Source: JBGANR01 sp044222225 (GTDB taxonomy: Bacteria; Actinomycetota; Actinomycetes; Mycobacteriales; Mycobacteriaceae). From it: 64,000 bases of DNA. Of this stretch, positions 15,576-24,232 are shown one piece after another. Numbering within the stretch: position 1 is the stretch's first letter; each line of letters starts with the position of its first letter. The notes beneath the pieces are model-generated. The model did no database searches, was not told the DNA's origin, and saw only the letters and a program-made list of their open reading frames with translations. Location of the stretch: NCBI GenBank assembly GCA_044222225.1, contig JBGANR010000004.1:124001-188000 (forward strand), written 5' to 3'. The translations under genes were made by a program, and so were the position numbers.

Positions 15576-16830
15576 CGCGTCGTCGTCGGCGCCCGCCCCC
15601 GACACGGAGGCCGCGCGCACCGTGGCCGCCGTGTGGCGTATCGAGGGCGGGCGCGTCGTCGCGGCGCTCGCGGCGATGACCGGTGACGTCGTGCTCGCGG
15701 AGGACCTTGCGCAGGAGGCGGTCGCCGACGCGCTGGCGCAGTGGCCCGAGCGCGGCGTGCCGCGCAACCCCGGGGCGTGGCTCACGGCCGTGGCCAAACG
15801 CAAGGCGATCGACGGCTGGCGACGCGCCGAACGCCTGGACGAGCGCTACCGCGTACTCGCCCGCGAGTTGGAGGAGGCCGTCGAGGACACGTGGCAGCCG
15901 ATCGCCGACGACCTGCTGCGGCTCGTGTTCACCGCCTGCCATCCGGTGCTCGGCCGGGAGGCGCAGGTGGCGATGACGCTGCGGGTGGTCGGTGGTCTGA
16001 CCAGCGAGGAGATCGCCCGGCTCTTCCTGGTCCCGGTGCCCACGATGCAGGCCAGGATCACCCGCGCGAAGAAGACGCTGGCCGGGGCGAAGGTGCCGTT
16101 CGAGACGCCGGACCCCGCGCAGTGGCCCGAGCGTCTGGCGGGCGTCCTCGGTGTCGTCTACCTCGTGTTCTCCGAGGGCTACGCGGCGACGACCGGGACG
16201 CGGCTCATCCGGCCCGAGCTGGCGGCCGAGGCGCTGCGGCTCGGCCGGGTCCTCGCCGCGCTGATGCCGGCCGAGCCCGAGGTGCACGGGCTCGCCGCGC
16301 TCATGGAGTTCCAGGCGTCGAGGTTCGCCGCGCGCGTCGACGCCGCCGGCCGGCCGGTGCTGCTGGCCGACCAGGATCGTCGACGCTGGGACAGGGCGCA
16401 GATCGCGCGCGGCGTCGCGGCGCTGGAGCGTTCCGACGCGCTCGGCCGTGGCCGCGGCGACTACGCGCTGCAGGCGGCGATCGCCGCCGAGCATGCGACG
16501 GCGCCCAGCGTCGCGGCGACCGACTGGGAGCACATCGCGGTGCTCTACGAGGCGCTCGCCCGGTTGACGCACAGTCCGGTGGTGGAGGTGAACCGCGCGG
16601 TCGCGGTGTCGATGTCGTCCGCCGGTCCCGCGGCGGCGCTGGTCATCGTCGACCGGCTGGCCTCCCGCGGCGAGCTCGCGGGCTCGCATCTCGTGCCGAG
16701 CGTCCGCGGCGAACTGCTCGCGCGGCTCGGCCGCCGGGAGGAGGCGCGGGCGGCGCTGCGGGAGGCGGCGGGCCTCGTCCGCAACGAGCGCCAGCGCGCC
16801 GTCCTGCTGAACAAGGCCGACGCGCTCTGA
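15532..16830 (+). CDS. ECF RNA polymerase sigma factor with C-terminal extension (ECF42-like)
   Basis: 432-residue group IV sigma factor. Region 2 is at about 40-105 (LAEDLAQEAVADALAQW, AWLTAVAKRKAIDGWRR) and region 4 at about 140-185 (LTLREVGGLT-type helix, here MTLRVVGGLTSEEIARLFLVP, then ARITRAKK). The remaining 240 residues are the large C-terminal domain typical of ECF42-like factors (LYEALARLTHSPVVEVNRAVAVS). The ATG at 15532 overlaps the YCII stop; an ATG at residue 11 is an alternative, and the residues between are the 30-bp repeat. No anti-sigma factor is nearby. Confidence 0.87.
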   Translation: MVDSGSSISEMVDSGASSSAPAPDTEAARTVAAVWRIEGGRVVAALAAMTGDVVLAEDLAQEAVADALAQWPERGVPRNPGAWLTAVAKRKAIDGWRRAERLDERYRVLARELEEAVEDTWQPIADDLLRLVFTACHPVLGREAQVAMTLRVVGGLTSEEIARLFLVPVPTMQARITRAKKTLAGAKVPFETPDPAQWPERLAGVLGVVYLVFSEGYAATTGTRLIRPELAAEALRLGRVLAALMPAEPEVHGLAALMEFQASRFAARVDAAGRPVLLADQDRRRWDRAQIARGVAALERSDALGRGRGDYALQAAIAAEHATAPSVAATDWEHIAVLYEALARLTHSPVVEVNRAVAVSMSSAGPAAALVIVDRLASRGELAGSHLVPSVRGELLARLGRREEARAALREAAGLVRNERQRAVLLNKADAL

Positions 16831-16847
16831 CGGGCCGCGCTCGCCGC

Positions 16848-17642
16848 CTACGTGGCGACCGGGCGCAGCGCTGCGAGGGAGATGTCGGCGGTCCGGTCGG
16901 CCGGCGCCGCCCCGACGATGCGCTCCATCACCTCGCGGGCCTCGTCCGTCGCGCCGCGCTGGACGGCCGAGGCCAGTTCGCCGTGCAGCGTCACCGACTG
17001 GCAGCCCTCTGTCGACGACCGCATGCGTGCGGCGTGCAACTGCGCGACGAGGCCGCCGAAGGAGCGCAGGTAAGGGTTGCCGGACGCGGCCAGGACCGTG
17101 AGGTGGAAACGGGCGTGGGCCTCGACGAAGTCCGAGCCCAGGGCGGCGCGGGCGCTCGCCGACATCGCGACGACGGCGGCCGTCAGCTCGCCGCACTGCC
17201 GCGGCGACGCGTTCTGGGCCGCGAGGTGCGCCGCGAGGGGTTCGATGGACGCGCAGACGTCGCCGAGCCAGCCGAGGTGCGGCTGCTGATCCGGGGCGGA
17301 GAGCTGCCAGGAGACGACGAGCGGGTCGAGCGCGCTCCAGCGGTCCTGCGGCAGGACGGTGATGCCCGCACGGCGGCGCACGTCGATGAGGCCCATCGCC
17401 GTCAGCACCCGCAGCGCCTCGCGGATGACCGAACGCGAGACGGTCAGCTCGGCGGCGAGCGCATCGGCCAGCAACCGCGTGCCCGAGGGATAGGTGCCGG
17501 AGACGATGCGGCGTCCGATGCGGTCGACGACGTCGTCGTGCAGCTGCAGGTGGCGTGCCGGAGCGTCGCTCGCGGCGTGCAGTGGACGGCGCGTGGTGCC
17601 GGCGAGCCGTTCTGACGGGCGTGCGGGGTGGTGGTCGGTCAT
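16848..17642 (-). CDS. GntR-family (FadR-type) transcriptional regulator
   Basis: 264-residue regulator. The winged-helix domain is at about 30-95 (VVDRIGRRIVSGTYPSGTRLL, then ELTVSRSVIREALRVLTAMGLI) and the FadR-type all-helical ligand domain follows (FHLTVLAASGNPYLRSFGGLV). The ATG at 17640-17642 has GGAG eight nt upstream and is preferred over an upstream TTG. It is convergent with the sigma-factor gene (17-nt gap) and divergent from yigZ. The target operon is not evident locally; it may act elsewhere. Confidence 0.85.
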   Translation of the reverse strand: MTDHHPARPSERLAGTTRRPLHAASDAPARHLQLHDDVVDRIGRRIVSGTYPSGTRLLADALAAELTVSRSVIREALRVLTAMGLIDVRRRAGITVLPQDRWSALDPLVVSWQLSAPDQQPHLGWLGDVCASIEPLAAHLAAQNASPRQCGELTAAVVAMSASARAALGSDFVEAHARFHLTVLAASGNPYLRSFGGLVAQLHAARMRSSTEGCQSVTLHGELASAVQRGATDEAREVMERIVGAAPADRTADISLAALRPVAT

Positions 17643-17845
17643 GGCGTGCGCTCCGTTCAAAGACCTGGAGTGATACTGCGAAGGGGCGGTGAGGACGGCT
17701 GCATGGGCGACGTCTCCTCTCCGTTTCTCGGCGCGTCAGACGTACTGAAGTCCGGTGCGACGGGTGTGCTCCGCTAAGCCTGAAGGACGGAGTACGAAAA
17801 GACACCCGTGGTGGACTACTCGACTTCGGCGGCTACCCTTCCGAG

Positions 17846-18475
17846 GTGGAGGTGACGCTGCTCGGACCGGTTCGCCGGGAGTCCGAGGTGCGTCGATCCC
17901 GCTTCGTCGCGCTGCTCTCGCCCGCCTCGACGATGGCCGATGCGACCGCCGTCCTCGCCGCCGCGCGCGCCGAATTCCCCGACGCCGGGCACCATTGTTT
18001 CGCCGCCGTCGTCGGTGCGGATCCGGCGCGGCGCACCGAGCGGTCCAGCGATGACGGTGAGCCCGGAGGCACCGCCGGCGTCCCGATGCTCTCGGCGCTG
18101 AACGGCCGCGGCGTCGTGGACGTCGCGGCGGTCGTCGTGCGCTACTTCGGCGGGGTCAAGCTCGGCGCGGGCGGTCTGGTGCGCGCGTATTCCGGGGCGG
18201 TGACGGCGGCTCTCGACGGCGCCGAGACGGCTCCCGTCGTGCGGGAGGCCCTTCTCGAGGCGTGCGTCGAACCGGCGGCGGCCGGAAAGCTCGAGGCCGA
18301 GGTCCGGCGGCGCGGAATCGCCGTCGTGGACGTCCGGTTCGAGGCCGTGGCGGCGACGCTGACGCTCGCCGATCCTGATCCGGAGCTTGTCGAGGCCACG
18401 GTCGCGCAGGTGACGGCGGGGGAGGCGATCGTCGAGCGCGTCGGCCATCGGTACCGGGCCGCGCGCGACGGGTAG
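17846..18475 (+). CDS. IMPACT/YigZ-family protein
   Basis: 209-residue member of the YigZ/IMPACT family. DDGEPGGTAG at 69-78 and YFGGVKLGAGGLVRAY at 100-115 are the family signatures, and a C-terminal ferredoxin-like domain follows. Eukaryotic IMPACT regulates Gcn2; the bacterial role is not settled. The start is GTG 17846, close to a CTTCCGAG stretch with only a weak ribosome binding site. The 203-nt divergent gap before it holds the promoters of both genes and a weak GGGTGT/ACACCC hairpin. Confidence 0.88.
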   Translation: MEVTLLGPVRRESEVRRSRFVALLSPASTMADATAVLAAARAEFPDAGHHCFAAVVGADPARRTERSSDDGEPGGTAGVPMLSALNGRGVVDVAAVVVRYFGGVKLGAGGLVRAYSGAVTAALDGAETAPVVREALLEACVEPAAAGKLEAEVRRRGIAVVDVRFEAVAATLTLADPDPELVEATVAQVTAGEAIVERVGHRYRAARDG

Positions 18476-18495
18476 CCGCCGGCCTCTCGGATTCG

Positions 18496-18509
18496 TTAGG
18501 TTAGCCTAA
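18496..18509. promoter_or_regulatory. Iron box (IdeR/DtxR-type operator)
   Basis: TTAGGTTAGCCTAA matches most of the IdeR/DtxR consensus palindrome. It lies 32 nt before the start of the siderophore-interacting protein gene, so iron-dependent repression of that gene is expected. Confidence 0.82.
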
Positions 18510-18540
18510 TCGCAGGTTGATGCTGACAAGAGGGGTGGGA

Positions 18541-19320
18541 ATGGCCGGATCGAGGGGATTTCAGGGCGCGGTGCTCAAGCTGCTGCGCGCCGGCGACTAC
18601 ACGTTCACGGTGACGTCGACGGAGCGGGTGACGGCGCACTATCTGCGGCTCGGGGTCACCACGGGCGGGCTGTTGAACGGCCGTGCGGGGCGGTCGCCTG
18701 GTCGTGCGGGCTCCGACCCGGCGAGTGCGGCGGCCGGTGCGCCGCATCCGACGATGTGGGTGCGCGGCTGGTTCCCGTCCGGCTCGGGGAAGGTGCAGCA
18801 GCGCGCGTACACGCTCGTCGATCCCGATCCGGCGACGGATTCGGCGTTCCTCGAGTTCGCGCTGCACGAGGGGCCCGCCGTCCGCTGGGCGCTCGGTGCC
18901 CGGCCGGGCGACACGCTGAACGTCACAGTGCTCGGGTCGTCCTTCGAGGTGCCCGATCCCGCGCCGGCGGGCTGGCTCGTCGTGGGCGATCCCGCGAGCA
19001 TTCCGGCACTCGACTCGCTCGCGGCCGTCGCCGGCGACGCCCCGATCCGGGCCTGGCTGGCCTATCGCGAGGACGCCGAACGTGACATCCCGGTGCGCTC
19101 CCGGCCGCAGGACGACGTCCGTTGGGTGCCTGCGTCCGGGCTCGTCGACGCCGTCTCCGGTGCGGCGGCCGAGATCGTCGCCGATCCCGCGTACGTCGCC
19201 GATCGCTGGTTCGGCTTCGTGGCCACCGAGTTCGGGACGACGCGCCGGTGTGCGTCGGTTCTGCGAAGTGCATACGGGCTGCCGAAAGGTCGGCTGAAGT
19301 CGCAGGCGTATTGGAAGTGA
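18541..19320 (+). CDS. Siderophore-interacting FAD/NAD(P)H reductase
   Basis: 259-residue ViuB/SIP-family flavin reductase, which releases iron from imported ferric siderophores in the cytoplasm. Visible: FTVTSTERVTAHYLRL near the start, the flavin-binding RAYTLVDPD at about 89-97, GPAVRWALGARPGDTLNV, and the C-terminal ATEFGTTR...AYGLPKGRLKSQAYWK typical of the family. The ATG at 18541 has AGAGGGGTGGGA directly upstream; an ATG at 18520 is less well placed. The iron box at 18496-18509 predicts induction by iron limitation. No siderophore synthesis or uptake genes are nearby. Confidence 0.9.
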   Translation: MAGSRGFQGAVLKLLRAGDYTFTVTSTERVTAHYLRLGVTTGGLLNGRAGRSPGRAGSDPASAAAGAPHPTMWVRGWFPSGSGKVQQRAYTLVDPDPATDSAFLEFALHEGPAVRWALGARPGDTLNVTVLGSSFEVPDPAPAGWLVVGDPASIPALDSLAAVAGDAPIRAWLAYREDAERDIPVRSRPQDDVRWVPASGLVDAVSGAAAEIVADPAYVADRWFGFVATEFGTTRRCASVLRSAYGLPKGRLKSQAYWK

Positions 19321-19328
19321 AAGTACTG

Positions 19329-19403
19329 ACCGGTACCTGTCGCTGAGCGGGGCTTCGGCGATATATACGTCGCGTCGGTCCTCTCAGCGACAGGTACCGG
19401 TCG
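19329..19403. terminator. Dispersed palindrome, copy 3 (bidirectional terminator position)
   Basis: Arms 19329-19351 and 19381-19403 (outer part GACCGGTACCTGTCGCTGAG) pair over 23 nt with one mismatch around a GATATATA centre. It fills the gap between the convergent siderophore-interacting protein and pmt genes, the classical place for a bidirectional terminator. Confidence 0.68.
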
Positions 19404-19414
19404 GTAGACGAGCG

Positions 19415-21127
19415 TCAGCCCCAGCTCGGCAGCCAGATCTCCTGCTGCCAGCGCTCCGTCGTGATCGGAGAACCGGTCAACACCGGCCACAGCCAGAGGA
19501 AGTTCGTCACCACCAGCGCCAGGTAGAAGCAGCACAGCCCGATCGCGAGGGTTCGGCGCTCGGGTGCGAAGACCGCGGTCGCGGACAGCGTCGGACGCCA
19601 TGCGCGTCGGGGATCGACCGGGACGTGCGCCGGGCGGGCGCCGACGACGTCACCGAGCGCGATCGCCAGCCCGATGACGAGGAACGGCGCCATCGCCGCA
19701 GCGTAGAAGTAGTACATCTGCCGGTCGAGATTGGCGAACCACGGCAGGAACGACGCACCGTAGGCCGTGATGACGACGGCCCAGCGTTGGTCCCGTTTGA
19801 CGAGGAAACGCCACACCCCCCACGCGAGCATCGGCAGCGCGAGCCACCACAGCGCGGGCGTCCCGATGAGCATCTGCACGCGCACGCAGCTCTGGCCGCC
19901 GCAGCTGCCGGCGCTCGTCTCACCGTACGCGTACAGCATCGGACGCAACCCCATCGGCCACGTCCACGGCTTCGACTCCCACGGATGCCGGTAGCCGGCG
20001 GACGTCGTCAGCTCCTCGTGGAACTTGAGGATCGACGTCTCGTAGTACCAGAAGGAGCGCAGCGCGTCCGGGAGGAAGGACCAGGCGCTGTCGGTGCCGA
20101 TCTGGTTGCCCGCCGCGTAGCGGTAGACGGACGTCTCGGACGCGAACCACGGCGCGAACGAGGCGAAGTAGATGCCGAACGGCAGTGCCACGAGTGAGGC
20201 CCCGGACGGCAGGAGATCGCGGACGAGGGTGCCGGCCCATGGGCGTTCGACGCCGTACGCCCGCCGCGTCGCGATGTCGAAACCGACCGAGAGCAGCGCG
20301 AAGAAGGCTATGTAATAGAGCCCCGACCATTTGACGGCGAAGCCCAGCCCCAGCATGACGCCCGCCCCGAACCGCCACCAGCGGAAGCCGAAGCGCGGGC
20401 CGAAGGGGGTCTCGCCGATGCGGCCGTCGAGGTGGACGCGGTACATCCGCTCGCGCATCTGGTCGCGGTCGACGAGCAGCATCGACAGCGCCGCGACGGA
20501 GAAGCCGACGAGGAAGACGTCGAGCATGCCGACGCGCGAGGTGACGGTGAGGACGCCGTCGCACACCGCGAACAGCCCCGCGACCGCGCCGATGAACGTC
20601 GACCGCGTGAGCCGGCGCGCGATACGGGTGATGAGTACGACGATGAGGACGCCGAACAGCGCCGCCGTGAACCGCCAGCCCAGCGGCGTGTAGCCGAACG
20701 GCCACTCGCTCGCGGCGATGAGCCATTTCCCGACGGGTGGATGGACGACGAGCCCGTAGCCGGGGTTGTCCTCGATGAAGTCGCCGCCGGCGAGCATCTG
20801 CCACGCCTGCGGGACGTAGTGCTTCTCGTCGAACTCGGGTGTGCCGGCGTCGGTGGGGGTGGCGAGCCAGCCGAAGCGGGTGACGACGGCCAGCAGGGCG
20901 ATGACGCCCGTGACGATCCAGCCGCGGATCTGATCCGTCGCGCCGAAGACCGGGGCGGGGACGAGGGCGCCGGGCGTCTCCCAGGCGCGCGGACGGCGGG
21001 CGGCGCGGACGGCGGAGGACGGGGGTTCTGCTGCCGGCGGCTCGAGGGCCGTGGGCCGGGTCGGGGACGTCGCGGTGCGAGACTCGTCCGGCGCGAGATC
21101 GGTCGGCGCAGCAGTCACGCGGACCAT
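19415..21127 (-). CDS. pmt: Protein O-mannosyltransferase (PMT family)
   Basis: 570-residue membrane glycosyltransferase that moves mannose from polyprenyl-phosphate-mannose to secreted proteins, as Rv1002c does in Mycobacterium tuberculosis. About ten hydrophobic segments are visible. The catalytic acidic pair is Asp100-Glu101 in PEFDEKHYVPQAW; HPPVGKWLI and the SRVGMLDVFLVGFS loop are family-typical. Residues 1-65 are a Pro/Ala-rich cytoplasmic tail. The start (ATG 21125-21127) is separated by only 16 nt from the divergent rsmI ATG, so both promoters must overlap coding DNA; an ATG at 21145 would overlap rsmI by 2 nt. Confidence 0.9.
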   Translation of the reverse strand: MVRVTAAPTDLAPDESRTATSPTRPTALEPPAAEPPSSAVRAARRPRAWETPGALVPAPVFGATDQIRGWIVTGVIALLAVVTRFGWLATPTDAGTPEFDEKHYVPQAWQMLAGGDFIEDNPGYGLVVHPPVGKWLIAASEWPFGYTPLGWRFTAALFGVLIVVLITRIARRLTRSTFIGAVAGLFAVCDGVLTVTSRVGMLDVFLVGFSVAALSMLLVDRDQMRERMYRVHLDGRIGETPFGPRFGFRWWRFGAGVMLGLGFAVKWSGLYYIAFFALLSVGFDIATRRAYGVERPWAGTLVRDLLPSGASLVALPFGIYFASFAPWFASETSVYRYAAGNQIGTDSAWSFLPDALRSFWYYETSILKFHEELTTSAGYRHPWESKPWTWPMGLRPMLYAYGETSAGSCGGQSCVRVQMLIGTPALWWLALPMLAWGVWRFLVKRDQRWAVVITAYGASFLPWFANLDRQMYYFYAAAMAPFLVIGLAIALGDVVGARPAHVPVDPRRAWRPTLSATAVFAPERRTLAIGLCCFYLALVVTNFLWLWPVLTGSPITTERWQQEIWLPSWG

Positions 21128-21143
21128 CGTAGGCTCATGCCCC

Positions 21144-22034
21144 ATGGAGCCCACCCCGGCCGCGCGGCCGCAGCACGACGCAGCCGGTCCTTCGAGGGGA
21201 CTTCCGAAGGGCACGGCGGTGCTCGCCGCGACGCCGCTCGGGCAGGCCGGCGACGCCTCGCCCCGGCTGGCGTCAGCGCTGGCGACCGCGGACGTCGTCG
21301 CCGCCGAGGACACGCGCCGGCTGCGGACGCTCGCCGCGAGTCTCGGCGTCGAGATCGGCGGGCGCGTCGTCAGCTACTTCGACCAGAACGAGGTGGCTCG
21401 CACGCCGCAGCTGCTCGACGAGATCCGTTCGGGCGCAACGGTTCTGGTGGTCACCGACGCCGGGATGCCGGCGGTGAGCGATCCCGGTTTCCGGCTGGTC
21501 GTCGCATGTGTGGCGGCGGGTCTGCCCGTCACGTGTCTGCCCGGGCCGTCGGCGGTGACGACGGCGCTGGCGCTCTCCGGGCTGGCCGCCGACCGGTTCT
21601 GCTTCGACGGTTTCCCGCCGCGCAAGCAGGCTGCGCGGCGCGCGTTCTACGGCGAGCTCGCCGGTGAGCGTCGCACGATGGTCCTGTTCGAAGCGCCGCA
21701 CCGGCTGGCCGACTCACTCGCCGACGCCGCCGCCGAGCTGGGCGCCGACCGGCGCGCCGCCGTCTGCCGTGAGCTGACCAAGACCTACGAGGAGGTGCGC
21801 CGAGGTTCGCTCGGCGAGCTCGCCGACTGGGCCGCGGGCGGCGTCCGAGGCGAGATCACGCTGGTCATCGCGGGTGCGACGCCGGCCGTCGTGACGCTCA
21901 CCTCGCTCGCCGACGCGGCCGAGGAGCTCGTGGCGTCGGGCATCAAGCTGTCGCGGGCCTGCGCCCAGGTCGCCGACGGCACCCCGTTCGCCAAGGCGGA
22001 CGTCTACAACGAGGTGCTGGCGCGACGCGGGTGA
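21144..22034 (+). CDS. rsmI: 16S rRNA 2'-O-methyltransferase RsmI
   Basis: 296-residue methyltransferase that modifies C1402 of 16S rRNA at the 2'-O position using S-adenosylmethionine. The SAM-binding features are ATPLGQAGDASPR at 29-41, AAEDTRRLRTL at 53-63, TDAGMPAVSDPG at 104-115 and LPGPSAVTTAL; the C-terminal FGxPxR-type element here reads DGFPPRK. The start ATG follows directly on the divergent pmt gene. pmt-rsmI head-to-head is the same arrangement as Rv1002c-Rv1003, which supports a mycobacteria-related host. Confidence 0.93.
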   Translation: MEPTPAARPQHDAAGPSRGLPKGTAVLAATPLGQAGDASPRLASALATADVVAAEDTRRLRTLAASLGVEIGGRVVSYFDQNEVARTPQLLDEIRSGATVLVVTDAGMPAVSDPGFRLVVACVAAGLPVTCLPGPSAVTTALALSGLAADRFCFDGFPPRKQAARRAFYGELAGERRTMVLFEAPHRLADSLADAAAELGADRRAAVCRELTKTYEEVRRGSLGELADWAAGGVRGEITLVIAGATPAVVTLTSLADAAEELVASGIKLSRACAQVADGTPFAKADVYNEVLARRG

Positions 22035-22041
22035 AGGCGCG

Positions 22042-23025
22042 TCAGCGGTTGATCCAGCGCTGGCTCTCTTCCGGATAGCGCTGCTCGGTGACGTCCACCC
22101 GGTCGGACGCCGCGGTGATCTCGCGCAGGTCGTCGGCGCTGAGCCGGACGTCGGCCGCACCGGTGTTCTCCTGCAGCCGGTGGCGTCTGGTGGTGCCCGG
22201 GATCGGCACGATCGACGGGTGCTGCGCCAGCACCCAGGCCAGCGCGACCTGCGCGGACGTCGCGTCGCCCCGGCTCGCGACGGCGGCGATGACGTCGACG
22301 AGGGCCTGGCCGGCGGCGCGCGACTGCGCGGTGAACCGGGGCAGGGTGGCGCGCAGATCGCCGTCGGCGAACGCCGTCGACGCGTCGATGGTGCCGGTGA
22401 GCAGGCCCCGGCCGAGCGGGCTGAACGGCACCAGCCCGATGCCGAGCTCGCGCAGCGTCGGCAGGATCTCGGCCTCGGGCTCGCGCCACCACAGCGAGTA
22501 TTCGCTCTGCAGCGCCGTGACGGGCTGCACCGCGTGGGCCCGGCGGATGACGTCGACGCCGGCCTCGGACAGCCCGAAACGGGAGACTTTGCCGTCGGCG
22601 ATGAGCTCCTTGACGGTGCCGGCGACGTCCTCGATCGGCACGTCCGGGTCGACGCGGTGCTGGTAGAGCAGGTCGATGCGCTCGACGCCGAGCCGGCGCA
22701 GCGAGTCGTCCACCGTGGCCCGGATGTGGTCCGGCCGGCTGTTCAGACCGGTCGAGGACGAACCGTCGAACGCGAAGCCGAACTTGGTGGCGATCACCAC
22801 CCGGTCGCGCACCGGGGCCAGCGCCTTGCCGACGAGCTCCTCGTTGACGAACGGCCCGTACACCTGGGCGGTGTCGAAGAAGGTGACGCCGAGGTCGACG
22901 GCGGCGCGCAGCACGTCGATTCCGTGCCGCTCGCCGACGTCGGTGCCGTAGGCGTGGCTCAGACCCATGCAGCCGTAGCCGATCGCCGAGACGTCGAGGC
23001 CGTCGCCGAGGGTGCGGGTGATCAT
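22042..23025 (-). CDS. Aldo/keto reductase
   Basis: 327-residue NADPH-dependent aldo/keto reductase (TIM barrel). The catalytic tetrad is Asp51, Tyr56, Lys81 and His123 (FFDTAQVYG, VIATKFG, DLLYQHRVDP). The C-terminal PIPGTTRRHRLQEN carries the NADP-phosphate-binding region. It belongs to the YakC/AKR13-like group acting on small aldehydes and ketones. The start is ATG 23023-23025 with GAAGGGCACCACC upstream; longer in-frame extensions would run into the vapC gene. It is convergent with rsmI with only 7 nt between stops. Confidence 0.88.
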   Translation of the reverse strand: MITRTLGDGLDVSAIGYGCMGLSHAYGTDVGERHGIDVLRAAVDLGVTFFDTAQVYGPFVNEELVGKALAPVRDRVVIATKFGFAFDGSSSTGLNSRPDHIRATVDDSLRRLGVERIDLLYQHRVDPDVPIEDVAGTVKELIADGKVSRFGLSEAGVDVIRRAHAVQPVTALQSEYSLWWREPEAEILPTLRELGIGLVPFSPLGRGLLTGTIDASTAFADGDLRATLPRFTAQSRAAGQALVDVIAAVASRGDATSAQVALAWVLAQHPSIVPIPGTTRRHRLQENTGAADVRLSADDLREITAASDRVDVTEQRYPEESQRWINR

Positions 23026-23053
23026 GGTGGTGCCCTTCGATCGGGGTGCCGAC

Positions 23054-23434
23054 TCAGACGGCCTGGACGTCGACCAGGTCATCGAGGCCGACGAAATCAT
23101 CGGGGTTGCGTGTGTAGATGCGCGCGGAGTGGGCGTGTGCGGTGGCCGCGATGAGGAGATCCATCGACCGGGCACGTGGCTGTCGGCCGGCGTCGACGAC
23201 GGCTGCGGCGACCTGGCCATAGCTTGCAGCGACGGCTTCGTCGAGTGGGAGCGCATCGAAGGCGCGCTCGATGAGCAGTAGCCGACGCAGGCGTTCGGCC
23301 CGGACCTGCCGCGTTTTGGCGACGAGGACGCCGAAGTGAAGTTCGGCGAGCGTGACGGCGCTGATCGCGAGTTCGCCCTCCAGCGGAGGGACGTCGGTGG
23401 CGATGACGAGATTGGTGTCGAGAATTGCTCTCAC
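23054..23434 (-). CDS. vapC: PIN-domain toxin (VapC-type RNase)
   Basis: 126-residue PIN-domain endoribonuclease. The acidic Mg-binding residues are visible: Asp6 in ILDTNLV, Glu31 in TLAELHFG, Asp92 in SMDLLIAATA and the terminal Asp112/113 in TRNPDDFVGL. The start is GTG 23432-23434, which overlaps the antitoxin stop (GTGA), so synthesis is coupled to the antitoxin. The likely target is a tRNA or mRNA, as in other VapC proteins, but this is family inference. Confidence 0.9.
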   Translation of the reverse strand: MRAILDTNLVIATDVPPLEGELAISAVTLAELHFGVLVAKTRQVRAERLRRLLLIERAFDALPLDEAVAASYGQVAAAVVDAGRQPRARSMDLLIAATAHAHSARIYTRNPDDFVGLDDLVDVQAV

Positions 23435-23682
23435 GCGACGGTCTCCCACGGGTCGCGGAGATCGTGGGCGATCGCGGCGCGGTCGGTCTCCCAATCGGGA
23501 TCTGCCGGCCCGGCGAACAGCCCGGAGATGTCGCCCCACGTTCGCCAGTTGCGGGAGGTCGCCCGTATCAGACGTGCGCTCGGACGCCCTGCCACGGTCA
23601 CCACGACTTCTTCGCCGGCCTCGACGTGACGCAGGATCTCGGACGCGTTCTGACGCAGTTCGCGCAACCCGATCGTTTTCAT
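23431..23682 (-). CDS. Phd/YefM-family antitoxin
   Basis: 83-residue antitoxin. The N-terminus MKTIGLRELRQNASEILRHV (1-20) and EEVVVTVAGRPSARLI (24-39) are a standard Phd/YefM DNA-binding domain; the C-terminal half is a less ordered toxin-binding arm rich in W, D and P. It is the first gene of the two-gene module and would autoregulate it. The ATG lies 15 nt past a TGTGCTATCACGAC segment that may contain the promoter. Confidence 0.9.
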   Translation of the reverse strand: MKTIGLRELRQNASEILRHVEAGEEVVVTVAGRPSARLIRATSRNWRTWGDISGLFAGPADPDWETDRAAIAHDLRDPWETVA

Positions 23683-23739
23683 TCATCCAGTGTGGCACAT
23701 GTGCTATCACGACAGAGCGGTTGTGTGGATCGGCGAGCG

Positions 23740-24231
23740 TCAGTCCGTCTCGTACTCGCCGATCGCCGCCACCTTCGCGGCCGACGGGGACGCCGGGTCG
23801 AAGCGGTAGCCCAGCCACTCCGAGACCAGCCGGCGGGCCAGCTCGATGCCGACGACGCGCTGGCCCAGGCAGAGGATCTGCGCGTCGTTGCTCAGCACGG
23901 CGCGTTCGACGGAGAAGCTGTCGTGGGCCGTGACGGCGCGGACGCCGGGGACCTTGTTGGCGCTGATCGCGACGCCGAGGCCGGTGCCGCAGAGGAGCAC
24001 GGCGCGATCGGCCACGCCGTCGGCGATCATCCGCGCCGCGGCGACCGCGACGTGCGCGTAGGCGGTTTTCTCGTCCGGGCCGACGCCGACGTCGACGACG
24101 GAGGCCACGCGGTCGTCGTGCTCGAGGTCGCGGCGCAGGACGTCCTTGTATTGCAGGCCGGCGTCGTCGCAACCGACGACGAGCCGCAGCGGAACCGGGC
24201 GAGTGGGTTCGGTGCTGTCGGGTTCGGTCAT
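23740..24231 (-). CDS. RpiB/LacAB-family sugar-phosphate isomerase (D-erythrulose-4-phosphate isomerase-like)
   Basis: 163-residue aldose-ketose phosphate isomerase of the RpiB family. GCDDAG (20-25) and the catalytic loop CGTGLGVAISANK (81-93, active-site Cys81) are intact, then VPGVRAVTAHDSFS. It starts right after an erythrulose-kinase-like DhaK-DhaL gene. In characterised mycobacterial tetritol pathways (LerK, DerK, DerI) an RpiB homolog converts D-erythrulose 4-phosphate to D-erythrose 4-phosphate. The same role is likely here; pentose isomerisation is the alternative. Confidence 0.8.
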   Translation of the reverse strand: MTEPDSTEPTRPVPLRLVVGCDDAGLQYKDVLRRDLEHDDRVASVVDVGVGPDEKTAYAHVAVAAARMIADGVADRAVLLCGTGLGVAISANKVPGVRAVTAHDSFSVERAVLSNDAQILCLGQRVVGIELARRLVSEWLGYRFDPASPSAAKVAAIGEYETD

Positions 24232-24232
24232 G

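Noticed and set aside
15202..17805. An 867-codon open frame opposite the YCII, sigma-factor and FadR genes
   Set aside because: Arg/Pro-rich translation with no motif; antisense to strongly supported genes. High GC removes stop codons from antisense frames.
23431..23682. Phd/VapC pair as a novel system
   Set aside because: Both proteins carry standard family motifs and the usual coupled order, so this is an ordinary type II toxin-antitoxin module.
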